Part shown: positions 34,974 through 45,500 of the stretch, in pieces
Position numbering within the stretch: position 1 is the stretch's first letter
Layout of the letters: every line of letters starts with the position of its first letter
NCBI RefSeq assembly: GCF_964204865.1
Contig: NC_135262.1
Coordinates: 19,149,650 to 19,213,649, forward strand
Length of the DNA: 64,000 nucleotides
Source of the DNA: Styela clava
Taxonomy: Eukaryota > Chordata > Ascidiacea > Stolidobranchia > Styelidae
Direction: 5' to 3'
Notes under the pieces: generated by a model
Database searches by the model: none
What the model was told of the DNA's origin: nothing
What the model saw: only the letters and a program-made list of their open reading frames with translations
Position numbers and translations under genes: made by a program

Positions 34974-35648
34974 GCCAAATTTAAATCCATAGCCAAATCG
35001 GATTTATGAAAATGATAGTTTTGGTTTATCCAAATATATTATTATGTCAATTTAATTGCATGAATCCCAATTTCCAAATAATTTAGGTGTTAAGTATACA
35101 ATACATGATAGATAAATAATCACAAATATCAAATTAACCAGATACATTTACCCATATTAGTTCAAATATCCAATTTTAATTGTGTCCACATTCATGAAAT
35201 GTCAATCCATGTAATCCAGTGACCATTGTGCATACATTTTTTTTCATTTTCAGTAGTTATACCATATATATTATAAATTTAACCGATATTATCATTTAAT
35301 ATGGAAAACAAAAATATTTAAAGAATTAGACAAATAATCATAAAAACGCCCATCATGCTATTAGGCGTTTTCCAGATTCTCGGTCTATGCAAACTTTTTT
35401 TTCTTTTTCTTGGAAATAACATTTTATTATAGAGTCTGTGATTGCAGAAACGATAGTTGCAGGTGTTAGGAATTAATATTAAAACAAGTTTAACATGAAA
35501 TAATACATTATACACCCACAATGTTATCTGATATATCATAATTTTCATTACAACACAACAAACATTCACATTTTTATTTTTTTTTAACTGAATTATTTCA
35601 ATGTATATAAATTTCAGATAATAAGTATGAAAACTATAACTACCATAT
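34974..35648 (-). other. LINE 3' untranslated region
   Basis: AT-rich, with no frame related to the ORFs. It ends in the poly(A) tail at 34949-34973. The 83-codon frame at 35318-35569 is not supported as coding. Confidence 0.65.
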
Positions 35649-38600
35649 TCAAAGCATTACTGATTTTCCTAAAAGAATTTCAATCTTTTCATCTTCTAAT
35701 ATTTCCTCTTTTACAAATTCATTCATACTTCTTAAAGATCCTATCATCACACATTTAAACATAGTTCTAAGTATGGACTGATATGTTTCCAATTCCTGAA
35801 ATATTAAGCCATTTCTAAAATTCCAAATCGCTGCTTTACCACAAGCGATAATTAGATTCAGTGATTTAGTTTCAACATCTTGAGTAAAAATATTATGCTG
35901 TGTATAACTTGTTAAATTTAGCCATTTCCAAAAGGATTTTATATAAGAACAGTTGAAAAATAAATGAATACAATTTTCAATGACTCTATTACAAAAGACG
36001 CAATTGCCATTTGTATCTTCTGCCCAATGTCTAATTCGTTCTCCAGTTGGAATCCCATTTTGTAAAATCTTCCAACTTAGTACCTGGTATTTTCTGGGAA
36101 TATAATTTGCCCAAACTTTATTCCAAGTAAAATCTGTTCGTAAATTAAATTTATAAATAATTTTACAACGTTTCTGTTTCCATTGGTCACTGTTAAACTT
36201 TTTTAATATTTTCCTATACAATATTTTTGTTGTGGGATTTTCTGAAAAATCATATTTAAATTCCTTTGACATGGGGATATGATTGCTTGTTTTATCTCTT
36301 AATATATTTTTCCATTCCTGGGGAATAGATTTCAAAATTTCTTGAACAGATAAAATAACTTTCTTCATTTTGTCTTTTACATCATTTATATCCATCATTC
36401 TTATCCTATCTTCTCCATATATTTTTTCTAAAATTTGCCTACATGTTAATTTAATAACATGTTCTATTTTTGTTATATTTGATTTAATCCAATTACTCAG
36501 ATTATCTGGATGATTTTGCAACTTAATCAATGGATTAAACCAAATATATTCTTGATAAATTTCAGATCTTAATTGCAAAGGGTTTCTTTTTAAATTTAAT
36601 GCTTTAAAATAATTGACAATATTTGTATAGAATTGAGGTATCGATTTCTTAAAATTGTTTCTCAAACTAAGATGGATAATTTCCAAATTAGTTGTTTGAA
36701 GTTTATTGTGATAGTTATTTATGTAATTTCTAGCTCTGTTACTCCATGGTGCTTTATTACCATCAATCAATTTCCACAACCATTTAAGTTGAATGCTTTT
36801 TATTTGTATTTCTATATCCATGCATCCTAAGCCTCCCTGCATTTTACTGGCACAGCATACACTTCTGCTTATATTTTCTTGTTTTTGTTCCCAAATAAAA
36901 GTCCAAATTAATTTTTTCAAAGTTAATATAACATTGTATGGAACTATTTCAAATGATGCTAAATACCAAACTTTTGACAATAATAATTGTTTAGCAATAA
37001 TAGTTCTTCCAATCATTGTCAGGTTTCTACCCCTCCATAAATTTATAACATTCTGAATTCTTCTAATGACTGGATTCCAATTTTTCTCAAATTTAGTTTT
37101 ATCATTACCAAACCAACAACCTAATAGTAATATATTGTCCCTTGAAACTTTTATGCCATCCACTTGAATAATTGGCAAGTTTATCAAACTGCCACATACC
37201 AAAATTTGTGATTTATTCCTATTTATATAGGTCCCTGATGCATTTTCAAATTGTACAATAACATTCATGGATACACATAAGGAATAGTAATCCCTTAAAG
37301 TCAACAGTGCATCATCTGCGAACCCCTTATATTTTTGTTCCTCATTTGCTATATTTATGAAACCTCTTATCTCTGTATTACTTCTGATATTACATGCAAA
37401 TACTTCAGCAATGAATGTATAAAGTATTGGAGACAGTGGACAGCCTTGTCTTAAACCTCTTTCTACTATAAATTCCTTGCCAATATATCCATTGGTTATA
37501 ATCCTTGACTTTGTATTTGTATAAATTAGTTTTATAAAAGATATCCATGTTGGCCCAATATTAAATTTTTTTAAAACTTTAAACAAAAATTCCCTATCTA
37601 CACTATCATATGCCTTTTCCCAGTCTATTGAGAACAACAGCAGATCAGTTTTAGAATAATTTGCATGGAAGATATCATCTCGAAATGTCAATAAATTTTC
37701 ATGTATATTTCTGCTATATATAAATCCAGTTTGATCTGGATGAATCAGTTTGGGGAGTTCGTATTTAATTCGGTTGCCTAATATTTTAGTAAAAATTTTA
37801 TAATCTAAATTGAGTAACGAAATTGGTCTCCAATTAGCTAATTTTTTTTTTTCACCTTTTTTATATAATAAAGTAATTATTGCCTCTGTCATAGTTTCGG
37901 TGAGTTGTCCAGAAGCTATACAGCTGCTATATACAGCGAGTAAAATAGTTTTAATTTTATTCCAGCATAATAGATAAAATTCCTTTGTAAGGCCATCCAG
38001 GCCAGGAGCTTTATTTAGTTTCAAACTTTTAAATGCATTATCTAATTCTTGTTCACTTATACCATATTCCAAATTAATCATTTTTTCATACTCCAATTTG
38101 GTTTCGATTTTACTAATCAAAGTATTTTGCAAGTCCTCATTCAACTGTTTTTTAGTGTACAACTTTTTGTAAAATAATCTCTGCTCTTCTTGTATATCAT
38201 TAATATTTGTAAGGATTATACCAGCATCTGTCTCCAATTCTTTAAAGAGTTTAATTTGCCCCCTATGTTTCTCTAAATTAAAAAAATAAGAAGTAGATTT
38301 TTCTCCTTGTTCATTCCATCTTATTCTACTTCTTATAATATTCCCTTGCACTTTCTTTTTTGATAAATTATCCAACTCTACTTTTAATAATTCAACCCTA
38401 TGTTTTTTCTCTATATCGAACTTATCTTTTTCATAATTAACCAGAGCATTCTGGTATTTATTGATGACAAGTTTTTCTTCTGCTTCCTCCCTAATTTTTA
38501 AACATTTGCCACAGTATATTGCCCAATGCTTAATTTTCCTTTTGATCCTATCCCACATTTCCCTAATTACCAGATTATCACTACACTGTGAAAATTCATT

Positions 38601-39497
38601 CTTCCAATGGGTCATCATAACGTCAATACCATTTACAAAAGTTTCATCATTGCATAGTCTAGCATTAAATTTCCAGTAACCTCTACCTCTTTTAATGTTA
38701 TCATCCACATGTATGTGAATTATAGGTATATCATGGTCTGATATACTTTGTGCTAGTATCACCGCATTCTCAATATTTGGTATCAAGGTTTTTGAAATAT
38801 AAAATCTATCTAATCTCCTTTGTCTTATTGGAATATCCTTGCTGTTAGTAATTTGCCTCCAAGTATATTTCCTATCATGTGGGTGAGTGTGTCGCCAAAT
38901 ATCTAGTAAGTTATATTTGGCTATAACATTTTCTAATACCTTAACACTATTATCTACAACCAGTTTTGAACCAATTTCTTTATCTAATAAATTACAAATA
39001 CAATTAAAATCACCACCCAGTATTATTTTATAACTATTCCAAATATTGTTATTTTCAAGGAATTCTTCCAGTTTTTGATCTAATTCTTTAAATGTATCCC
39101 GTCTATGATGCAATATATTTGGTGAATATAAATTAGTTAAAATAAATGTATAATTTTCAACTATGAAATGGCATAATATTATTCGTCCCTCTTTATTGTC
39201 AATAAATTGGCACTGTTTGATATTGATATCTAATTGTTTACTGATTAATATTGCTACACCATTCCTAGTATTGGAATAGGTTGTCCAATATCCAATGCCC
39301 CCCCATTCCCTATTCCATTTTTTCACATCAGATTCATTCCCACAATGTGTTTCTTGTAAGAATACTATGTCCAATTTTTGTTTTTTGATAAATTTGAAAA
39401 TGGCTATTCTTTTTGGTTCATTTCTAATACCTTTAACATTGTATGATGCAATGCTGATTTTGTTAAGTTTAGTTTTCATACCCATTCTCTGATTCAA
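35649..39497 (-). CDS. LINE ORF2: AP endonuclease and reverse transcriptase (1282 aa)
   Basis: Nicks target DNA and reverse-transcribes the element RNA at the nick (target-primed reverse transcription). Residues about 10-250 are an exonuclease-endonuclease-phosphatase domain: SYNVKGIRNEPKR, DIVFLQETHC, LGGDFNCI, RRLDRFYIS and ISDHDIPIIHI supply the catalytic Asn, Glu, Asp and His positions. The RT follows: LNKAPGLDGLTKEFY, LANWRPISLLNLDYKIFTKI, HPDQTGFIYSRNIHENLL, SIDWEKAYDSVDREFL, RGLRQGCPLSPILYTFIAEV and the active-site box FADD at about 726-729 (FADD replaces YADD, common in this clade). Near 1165-1182, CVFCNRVIENCIHLFFNC is the C-terminal zinc motif. It is open end to end with no frameshift, and within the usual L1/Tx1 length. 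It would act with ORF1 on its own RNA. Confidence 0.96.
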   Translation of the reverse strand: MNQRMGMKTKLNKISIASYNVKGIRNEPKRIAIFKFIKKQKLDIVFLQETHCGNESDVKKWNREWGGIGYWTTYSNTRNGVAILISKQLDINIKQCQFIDNKEGRIILCHFIVENYTFILTNLYSPNILHHRRDTFKELDQKLEEFLENNNIWNSYKIILGGDFNCICNLLDKEIGSKLVVDNSVKVLENVIAKYNLLDIWRHTHPHDRKYTWRQITNSKDIPIRQRRLDRFYISKTLIPNIENAVILAQSISDHDIPIIHIHVDDNIKRGRGYWKFNARLCNDETFVNGIDVMMTHWKNEFSQCSDNLVIREMWDRIKRKIKHWAIYCGKCLKIREEAEEKLVINKYQNALVNYEKDKFDIEKKHRVELLKVELDNLSKKKVQGNIIRSRIRWNEQGEKSTSYFFNLEKHRGQIKLFKELETDAGIILTNINDIQEEQRLFYKKLYTKKQLNEDLQNTLISKIETKLEYEKMINLEYGISEQELDNAFKSLKLNKAPGLDGLTKEFYLLCWNKIKTILLAVYSSCIASGQLTETMTEAIITLLYKKGEKKKLANWRPISLLNLDYKIFTKILGNRIKYELPKLIHPDQTGFIYSRNIHENLLTFRDDIFHANYSKTDLLLFSIDWEKAYDSVDREFLFKVLKKFNIGPTWISFIKLIYTNTKSRIITNGYIGKEFIVERGLRQGCPLSPILYTFIAEVFACNIRSNTEIRGFINIANEEQKYKGFADDALLTLRDYYSLCVSMNVIVQFENASGTYINRNKSQILVCGSLINLPIIQVDGIKVSRDNILLLGCWFGNDKTKFEKNWNPVIRRIQNVINLWRGRNLTMIGRTIIAKQLLLSKVWYLASFEIVPYNVILTLKKLIWTFIWEQKQENISRSVCCASKMQGGLGCMDIEIQIKSIQLKWLWKLIDGNKAPWSNRARNYINNYHNKLQTTNLEIIHLSLRNNFKKSIPQFYTNIVNYFKALNLKRNPLQLRSEIYQEYIWFNPLIKLQNHPDNLSNWIKSNITKIEHVIKLTCRQILEKIYGEDRIRMMDINDVKDKMKKVILSVQEILKSIPQEWKNILRDKTSNHIPMSKEFKYDFSENPTTKILYRKILKKFNSDQWKQKRCKIIYKFNLRTDFTWNKVWANYIPRKYQVLSWKILQNGIPTGERIRHWAEDTNGNCVFCNRVIENCIHLFFNCSYIKSFWKWLNLTSYTQHNIFTQDVETKSLNLIIACGKAAIWNFRNGLIFQELETYQSILRTMFKCVMIGSLRSMNEFVKEEILEDEKIEILLGKSVML

Positions 39498-39589
39498 GTA
39501 TTAAGCACTAAATTACGAAATTCCAAATAGAAAAATAAAATAACGAAAACGACAATGAACAAAAGCATTTTCATATTACCTTAAGCAGT

Positions 39590-41326
39590 TCAAGTTGTGA
39601 CAATCTGATAATCCTCGCCTGCTACGTATGCATTTTCGGGTATTTGAATTTTGGATCTTACTGCTTCTGGGCTAGATAACTTCCTCCTTCTTGTAATAGG
39701 TGTTTCCCATCCCAGTTCTTTCTCCAGGTTATTTAGAATTTCTTGAGCACCCTTGAGGTTGATATGGGTACCATCATCTTCATAATACTCTATGCTATTT
39801 TGGGCTAAGAAGCATAGGGGGGGTTCAACAAAATGAACATCCAATTGTTGTGCTTTATGTTCAAGAAGAACGTTAACATATTCCCTCCGAGCTTTTTTGC
39901 TGAATTTGCCTTTGTTCGGAACAATACCCATTATGTACACATGTTGAGCTTTTTCCTTCGCAATTTCTATCAGATTATCTACTTGTTTATCTACATCATT
40001 CCGTTGTTCTATGGGTTCATTTGTCCCAAAATATATCACAATGTTCTTCACCTCATTTTCTAATTTCTTTAACCATTCAAAACCGTTCTCAAATTTTCCT
40101 CCTGTAAGTGATGCACATTTCAGGTTTGGGATTTTGCAGACCTGAGCCATTCTTCTAACTTGAGAGTCGCCCAATACAATTGTTGAAATATCTTCTAATC
40201 TTTTAGTTTTTTCATTTCCTAATTCAGTCTTTTGTTGTGTCAATTTATTGGTAACTTTGTAATTCATACCCTGTTGTTTTGACGTATTAACATTTCGTTT
40301 CTTTTCAGAAAATATCTCTTTTTCGGCTGAGCTGCTTTTTGCTTTCTGTGTATTAGTACTTTTATCTGTATTGTTATTCTTGAAAGTTTTTTTGATCTGA
40401 GTTTCATCATGATGAATTGTGTCCTTCACTTTACTTTGTGCACTTTCACTAGATTTGTTCTGTTCTACATCCATTGAAGTGGTTTCCTGGTTGTTATTGC
40501 TATGTGCCATTTTATCTAAGAATTCCATAACATCTCTTTCTTGTTCTGTGTATTTCTTGGAAGGTTCCATCCCACTTATATTTTCAACTGGTCTTAATTC
40601 TTGTATCATCTTTGGCATATTGCAGTGTTTAGTTAGGTGAGGAGCCCCTCTCCCGCCACAATTGGTACAGTCTAATTTTTTCGGACACATCGTAGCACTA
40701 TGGTTTTTTGCCTTACAAATGTAACAATATTTTTCTTCAATTCTGGGGCGACCGTCATAGTGAGTATATATTTCTTTCCCAGTTAAATGAATAGGTAATC
40801 TAATTTTTTTCGGAATGTGATGTTCTAATTTCATTTTGCTCTTTCTAACACCAGTTGCAATTTGATCTTGATCATAAATAAAATTGACTGACTTGCATTG
40901 TCCATATGCTGATAGGACTTTTTTCATCTCCTCATTGGGGATTTCAAATGGTACCTTACTTAAAGATACTTCTGTTAGATCTGATTCTTCTGGTATTGCC
41001 ATGAAATCTTGTTCTTGATATTTATAGGGAATTCCTGTAAGCAGTTGATCTATGAAGGTCTTTTCCTTCATTGTAACCACCCACTTTTTATTCATCTCAT
41101 ATATTTGAGCAATAGAAAATTTTTTTTTCAAGTATTCATCAATTAGCTGAATAACATCTTTCCTGCTTAGCCACTGGTTTTCTTTAAATTTTACTGTAAT
41201 TGTTTTTGATTGGTCTAATTTTTTTGATTCATATTGTTCAGGTTCCTGTTCATCATTTCCATGAACATTTACCGGTACGGTTACCGGCATTTGTCCTGTG
41301 TCGGGTTGACTCGGAATGTCAGTCAT
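39590..41326 (-). CDS. LINE ORF1: RNA-binding protein with zinc knuckles and SGNH hydrolase domain (578 aa)
   Basis: First ORF of the LINE, expected to coat the element RNA. Residues about 40-190 look like one or two RRM-type folds (KTITVKFKEN; TEVSLSKVPFEIPNEEMKKV). Two zinc knuckles follow: CYICKAKNHSATMC (C201, C204, H209, C214) and CTNCGGRGAPHLTKHC (C220, C223, H230, C235). Residues 240-375 are low-complexity, Ser/Thr/Lys/Asn-rich. Residues about 380-540 carry the SGNH/GDSL hydrolase blocks: IVLGDSQVRR (Ser388 in block I), TGGKF (block II), YFGTNEP (434-436, block III) and DDGTHINLKG (Asp518 and His521, block V). All catalytic positions are present, so the domain could be an active esterase. 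Esterase-bearing ORF1 proteins are known from CR1/L2-type LINEs; here the partner ORF2 is L1/Tx1-like. Start at 41326 is the first Met after the 5' UTR. Confidence 0.9.
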   Translation of the reverse strand: MTDIPSQPDTGQMPVTVPVNVHGNDEQEPEQYESKKLDQSKTITVKFKENQWLSRKDVIQLIDEYLKKKFSIAQIYEMNKKWVVTMKEKTFIDQLLTGIPYKYQEQDFMAIPEESDLTEVSLSKVPFEIPNEEMKKVLSAYGQCKSVNFIYDQDQIATGVRKSKMKLEHHIPKKIRLPIHLTGKEIYTHYDGRPRIEEKYCYICKAKNHSATMCPKKLDCTNCGGRGAPHLTKHCNMPKMIQELRPVENISGMEPSKKYTEQERDVMEFLDKMAHSNNNQETTSMDVEQNKSSESAQSKVKDTIHHDETQIKKTFKNNNTDKSTNTQKAKSSSAEKEIFSEKKRNVNTSKQQGMNYKVTNKLTQQKTELGNEKTKRLEDISTIVLGDSQVRRMAQVCKIPNLKCASLTGGKFENGFEWLKKLENEVKNIVIYFGTNEPIEQRNDVDKQVDNLIEIAKEKAQHVYIMGIVPNKGKFSKKARREYVNVLLEHKAQQLDVHFVEPPLCFLAQNSIEYYEDDGTHINLKGAQEILNNLEKELGWETPITRRRKLSSPEAVRSKIQIPENAYVAGEDYQIVTT

Positions 41327-41500
41327 TTTCTCTTTCTCTATATTCGGTTACCTTCTTCATTGACACTTTTTCGAAATCAAACAACGAATAATTGTGTTCA
41401 ACGTAATCAAACAGCAACCAACCTATCGCAGAGCTTTATGCACTTTGCACCGCACCGCACACATGTGCACACATGTCCTGTATCCTGCAATCCTCAGTGG

Positions 41501-41768
41501 TTAGTCTGGATTCCGGATTCGAGTTTTAACGCGCAAATCTACGGCGACAGTAGTGGTAGTGTTTATATATACTATTACTACTACTACCGTATTTCGCCGA
41601 AAATAAGACCTACCCTGGAAATAGGACCTAGCCTGAATTTTAAGAATGAAATGAATAGCGTATTCCCCACTGCTTCTAAGAATAATCTGCTGTAGCCGCC
41701 ACTTTGATTAAAGGGAGCCAAAGAACAACACACCACATGCGGCTCAGGAACCGCAGGTTGCCGACCGC
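41501..41768. other. Transposon-end-like sequence beside the LINE
   Basis: Contains TACTACTACTACCGTATTTC followed by GCCGAAAATAAGACCTACC, the kind of string seen at DNA-transposon ends, and near 41744 CCGCAGGTTGCCGACCG, which resembles a hAT terminus. Neither can be paired with a partner or a target duplication. Confidence 0.35.
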
Positions 41769-41819
41769 TTGTCTATGAGGAATAAAATGTTCGCCAATCT
41801 GATCTCCGAAGGTCTGTTA

Positions 41820-42100
41820 TAGGATTTACATATTTATCCCCGGGGAGAGGAAAGTCGACAAGACGGCTTAACCAAATGGCGAACCACGGCCTCTCGTCCG
41901 GTTACCATTCCATGTCGGGTATGGGATTAGTTAGTTACGGTATTTGTTTTCGGTAGCATGGATTTGATGGTAGAGGAAGTCGCGATGAGTCCAGCAATCC
42001 TCTTGCACACAATTATCCCCACATGGGATTCGAACCTGCGAATCCCGCAGAGTAATCAGAGATGCGGTGGCGAGCGTATGATGATCCACACACCGCGCCA
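41820..42100 (-). mobile_element. tRNA-derived SINE, duplicated with the SLC22 block
   Basis: Inverted relative of the SINE at 11267, shortened in the middle; reads from GGATTTACATATTTATCCCC to CACCGCGCCA. Its twin at 54903-55183 was copied with the segment, not inserted separately. Confidence 0.8.
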
Positions 42101-42517
42101 TATTATTATATTTGAGTAGAAAAATTGAAGGGCCGCGCTCGTACTGCTTAAAATCATAGCAATAGCGAAATCAGCCACGACATGACTTTTGAAATGCAGT
42201 TTGATCTAATTTTCGTATTCTTCTGTTTCTTTCGTGTTATTATTAAAATTGCTATCGTAGTCCGCCTGTACGTTTTATTTGATGATACAGGTCTGCTTGT
42301 GTAGGAAGGCTGGGCAACTGCTCTTGGTTATTGACCCATTTCCTTAAATATTCGTTTGTTTTGGTTGGCCGTTGGCACTTGTTAGCAGTTTGAAGAATAA
42401 AACTTGATTTTTGTCTCTAACGGCTAATTTGCGTTATGAAAAGTCAAGTCAAAGTTCGTCGTGCCGTTTTTTTCAATTCCGGAAAACAAAAATAAGAAAA
42501 GACACGATGAACAATAA

Positions 42518-42523
42518 TTTATT
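42518..42523 (-). terminator. Candidate polyadenylation signal, proximal SLC22 copy
   Basis: TTTATT on the plus strand (AATAAA on the minus strand), 53 nt past the stop codon; the distal copy has the same site. Confidence 0.55.
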
Positions 42524-42575
42524 CAAGACGATACACAATAACTATATTCAATTAGTGTAGAGGACATAGTCAATG

Positions 42576-45500
42576 TTAGCATGTTATCGAATTACAACTA
42601 TTTTCGTCGTTGTCTTCTTCTTGTAGTTCCGCTTCTTCAAAGGTGTTCGGAATTAACTTGGCTCGGGTTTCAGGGAGGAAAGCAGCAAAAACACTGCTCA
42701 ATAATCCCACAATACCAAAGGCAAGAAATGGGTCATTCGATCCAGAAAACACCTTCAAATGAAAAAGTAATCACAAAACGATAACAAGAGAGCTACGCCC
42801 AAATATATGGACACGTCTGTTCGCAGTACAGTACGGTTTCCGTACCGTTAGATCACAGTCTACAAATATATTCACACCAAGCGAAGCAGTAAAGTAGGAC
42901 ACAAAATGGCGTCCAATGCCCGCAGAACATTCGGTGACGTCATAGCAAACAAAAACAAACCTCACAGAGCTAACAGAAATATTTGAAATAAATAAAAGTA
43001 ATAGCCTTCTGGAGAAAAATTCCATCTTTAACCACTAAAAATTTCAAAGTAATTGGTCCAGTGATCAAAGAGAAAAGCGGTTTTTTAATATTTCCACTAG
43101 GTGTCCAAAAAGTGTCTAATAACAACAAGAACAACATAACAACAAAACGATCGTTATGTCCACTAAACGTGTCCAATAATAACGACAACGATATATTTGT
43201 TCCGTTACCTTTCAGATGCTCCACAATAGTACTTCTCATAAAAAATATCGCAAGATTTGCTAAAAATGGAGCAATTACACCACCAACTCTTGCCCAGAAC
43301 GACATTGAGCCCAGTCCAACGTTTCTCACAACTGTTGGAAAGAGTTCTGCAGTATATACGTAAATAAGATCAAAAGCTCCGCAGATTCCCAGTTTTCCGA
43401 AAACCAAAAGTGTCAATTTGTAGTTTGAGCGATCTGAATGAAAAGCGGTAATTTAATCTTTCTGTTTATCTACATTTATTTCCAGATTTACATTTTAGTA
43501 AAGTAATATTATTGTTTTTACCAAAAAAATCTTGGTCGGGTTTGTTGTCGACTGAAACGGGATGGTTTATGAAGGCTGAAGCTCTATGAAAGATCAAAAA
43601 AATTTTACGATGTCTAACGAGAAATAAAAAAATTCATTCAATCGGCTATAGCTAATTGCAGTTAAACAGATTATCTTCCAGTTACAGCAATTTATAATAC
43701 GTATGTATTATAGTCATTTGAGACAAAATTTACACTATATAATTAAAATACATTTGATCAATTAAAACTGGATTTAACATGGAAGAGCAGTTAATTAAAT
43801 TGCTCCAACCAGGCCCCGCTTTATGTATTATGTACTTTACTTTCGTCCGAATCTTTAAATGTATATTTTCATGACAGACTATTTGGCCTGAAATTCTGTT
43901 TATGTTATAGAATTTCGTAAACAGCACTTTATTGTGGGTCCGCAAGCATCATTTCGACTTAACGAAAACTGTTCTGTTCAGTAGGCATCCAAGTAATTAC
44001 ATTAAAAAACATATTTTCAAATTTGTAAGGTTGCTATTCTCAGGTAAATATTTGAAATTACCTTGGCCGAAGGAAACGATGTACATGACGAACATACACA
44101 GTGCAGCTAAACCCATGAAGCAGACCAGCGTTCGTCTTCTACCAGCCCTGTATTGAGTAAATCGATTAAAACTATATATATATATATGGGGATAAGAATT
44201 GAACAAATACAATCAACTGAGTATACTTAGCAACACCTCTTCAATTTCTTGCGTTATATACTAATAATATAGAATTTGCTGCTTATTTTCTATGGATGTG
44301 GCCATTTTTTATGGAGTCAAATATATCAGTATATAAATATAATCCCGCGGCCGGTTTATAATTTCACCACGATGCCTTTACTCATTTTCATATGATCTGT
44401 TCGTTCATTCACTTTCAACGATTCTCGCTTTATTTTGCGGTTATTTTGTAGGTTAATTTTTACCAGTAGAACGAATAGATGTTTTTTTTTGGTGGACTCA
44501 TTCCAGTTATCAGCCTGTCAGTCCCAGATTTTGACTACGTGATTTTTATGAAAGTTCAAAACAAATGGTGAGTTCGAGATTTTTTCCTGTTATGGTATTG
44601 GCTTACCATCTTCTCTCCATAAGATAAATCGTAAAGAGTATTGAAGGAAGCTGACTCAATCCCGATATTAACTATGCAACATAAAAATTTGAACTAAAAG
44701 ATCCAGAACCAAGTGTTATGCCGTAAAATACAAAACTTGCGGTGAACCTGAAAATACAACGTGATTTGAGTCAAGATAAACAAACCTAACCGGATATACA
44801 ATGAAGACGGATTTCACACATGGCTATTTTTTTATATAAATACTCGAACAATATTTGTCCAATCTATTTCATTTCGGTATAACTCTCATTTAGATTGGTC
44901 GTATAGATACACATTACGGATGTTATTATGTCAATTTTAGCTATGCAAAATTATACATACCATTGTAAACTTAAAATGGCTGCTCTGTATCGCAATACAG
45001 GTTTTCTTACCAAATCTATAATTGAGCCTTCCTCGTCTCTTGAGGCATCTTGCTCTTGTTGTGCATATTCATAATTTTGTTGTAGCATTAGACGATCTAG
45101 TGAAATATAACCTTTAAAGTTTAGTAGGAACTTTTAAGTTTCGTAGGAACAAGTTACACAACTTTAGCTTCCAAGAACAACTTCGTTGTGTCATATCATT
45201 TTCTCAGAAATTTTAAACACATCCCATCCGCACGACGTACATAATTACCCGTATAGAGTTAATTAATAAGAGTTTCTGTTCATGGCGTGAATCACGAGGT
45301 CACGTTTTCAATGTTAATTCGTTATTTGATCAACGTACATATATACCGTTCAATAGATTTTCAATGTGAGCCGATTCTAGTTTTAAGAAGTTTTAAAATT
45401 GTATTCTGTATATCGTGAAAAACTACGAATGAAATCAAATAGAGGTTTTAACGTCTATTCATTCGCGTGGGTGTTGAGAGGTAAAGCGTGGGCTTAAGAT

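Larger units (their letters stand above)
34949..41492 (-). mobile_element. Full-length LINE retrotransposon with two intact ORFs (about 6.5 kb)
   Basis: Read on the minus strand: a 5' UTR of about 166 bp, ORF1 (41326-39590), a 92-bp spacer, ORF2 (39497-35649), a 3' UTR of about 675 bp and a 25-nt poly(A) tail (T-run 34949-34973). CTCAGTGG occurs at 34941-34948 and 41493-41500, a probable 8-bp target duplication that sets the ends. The two-ORF layout, AP endonuclease, RT and C-terminal CCHC motif place it in the L1/Tx1 group. Intact ORFs, tail and flanks suggest recent insertion. Confidence 0.88.

Noticed and set aside
36633-41695. Plus-strand open frames across the LINE
   Set aside because: Antisense shadows of ORF1 and ORF2; no independent similarity.
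45003-45012. Apparent GT-to-AT donor loss in the distal SLC22 copy relative to the proximal copy after IIDL
   Set aside because: The exon reads through this point in both copies (DLVRKPVLRYRAAILSLQ versus DLIRKP) to a real donor at 44960; the change is a Val/Ile substitution.
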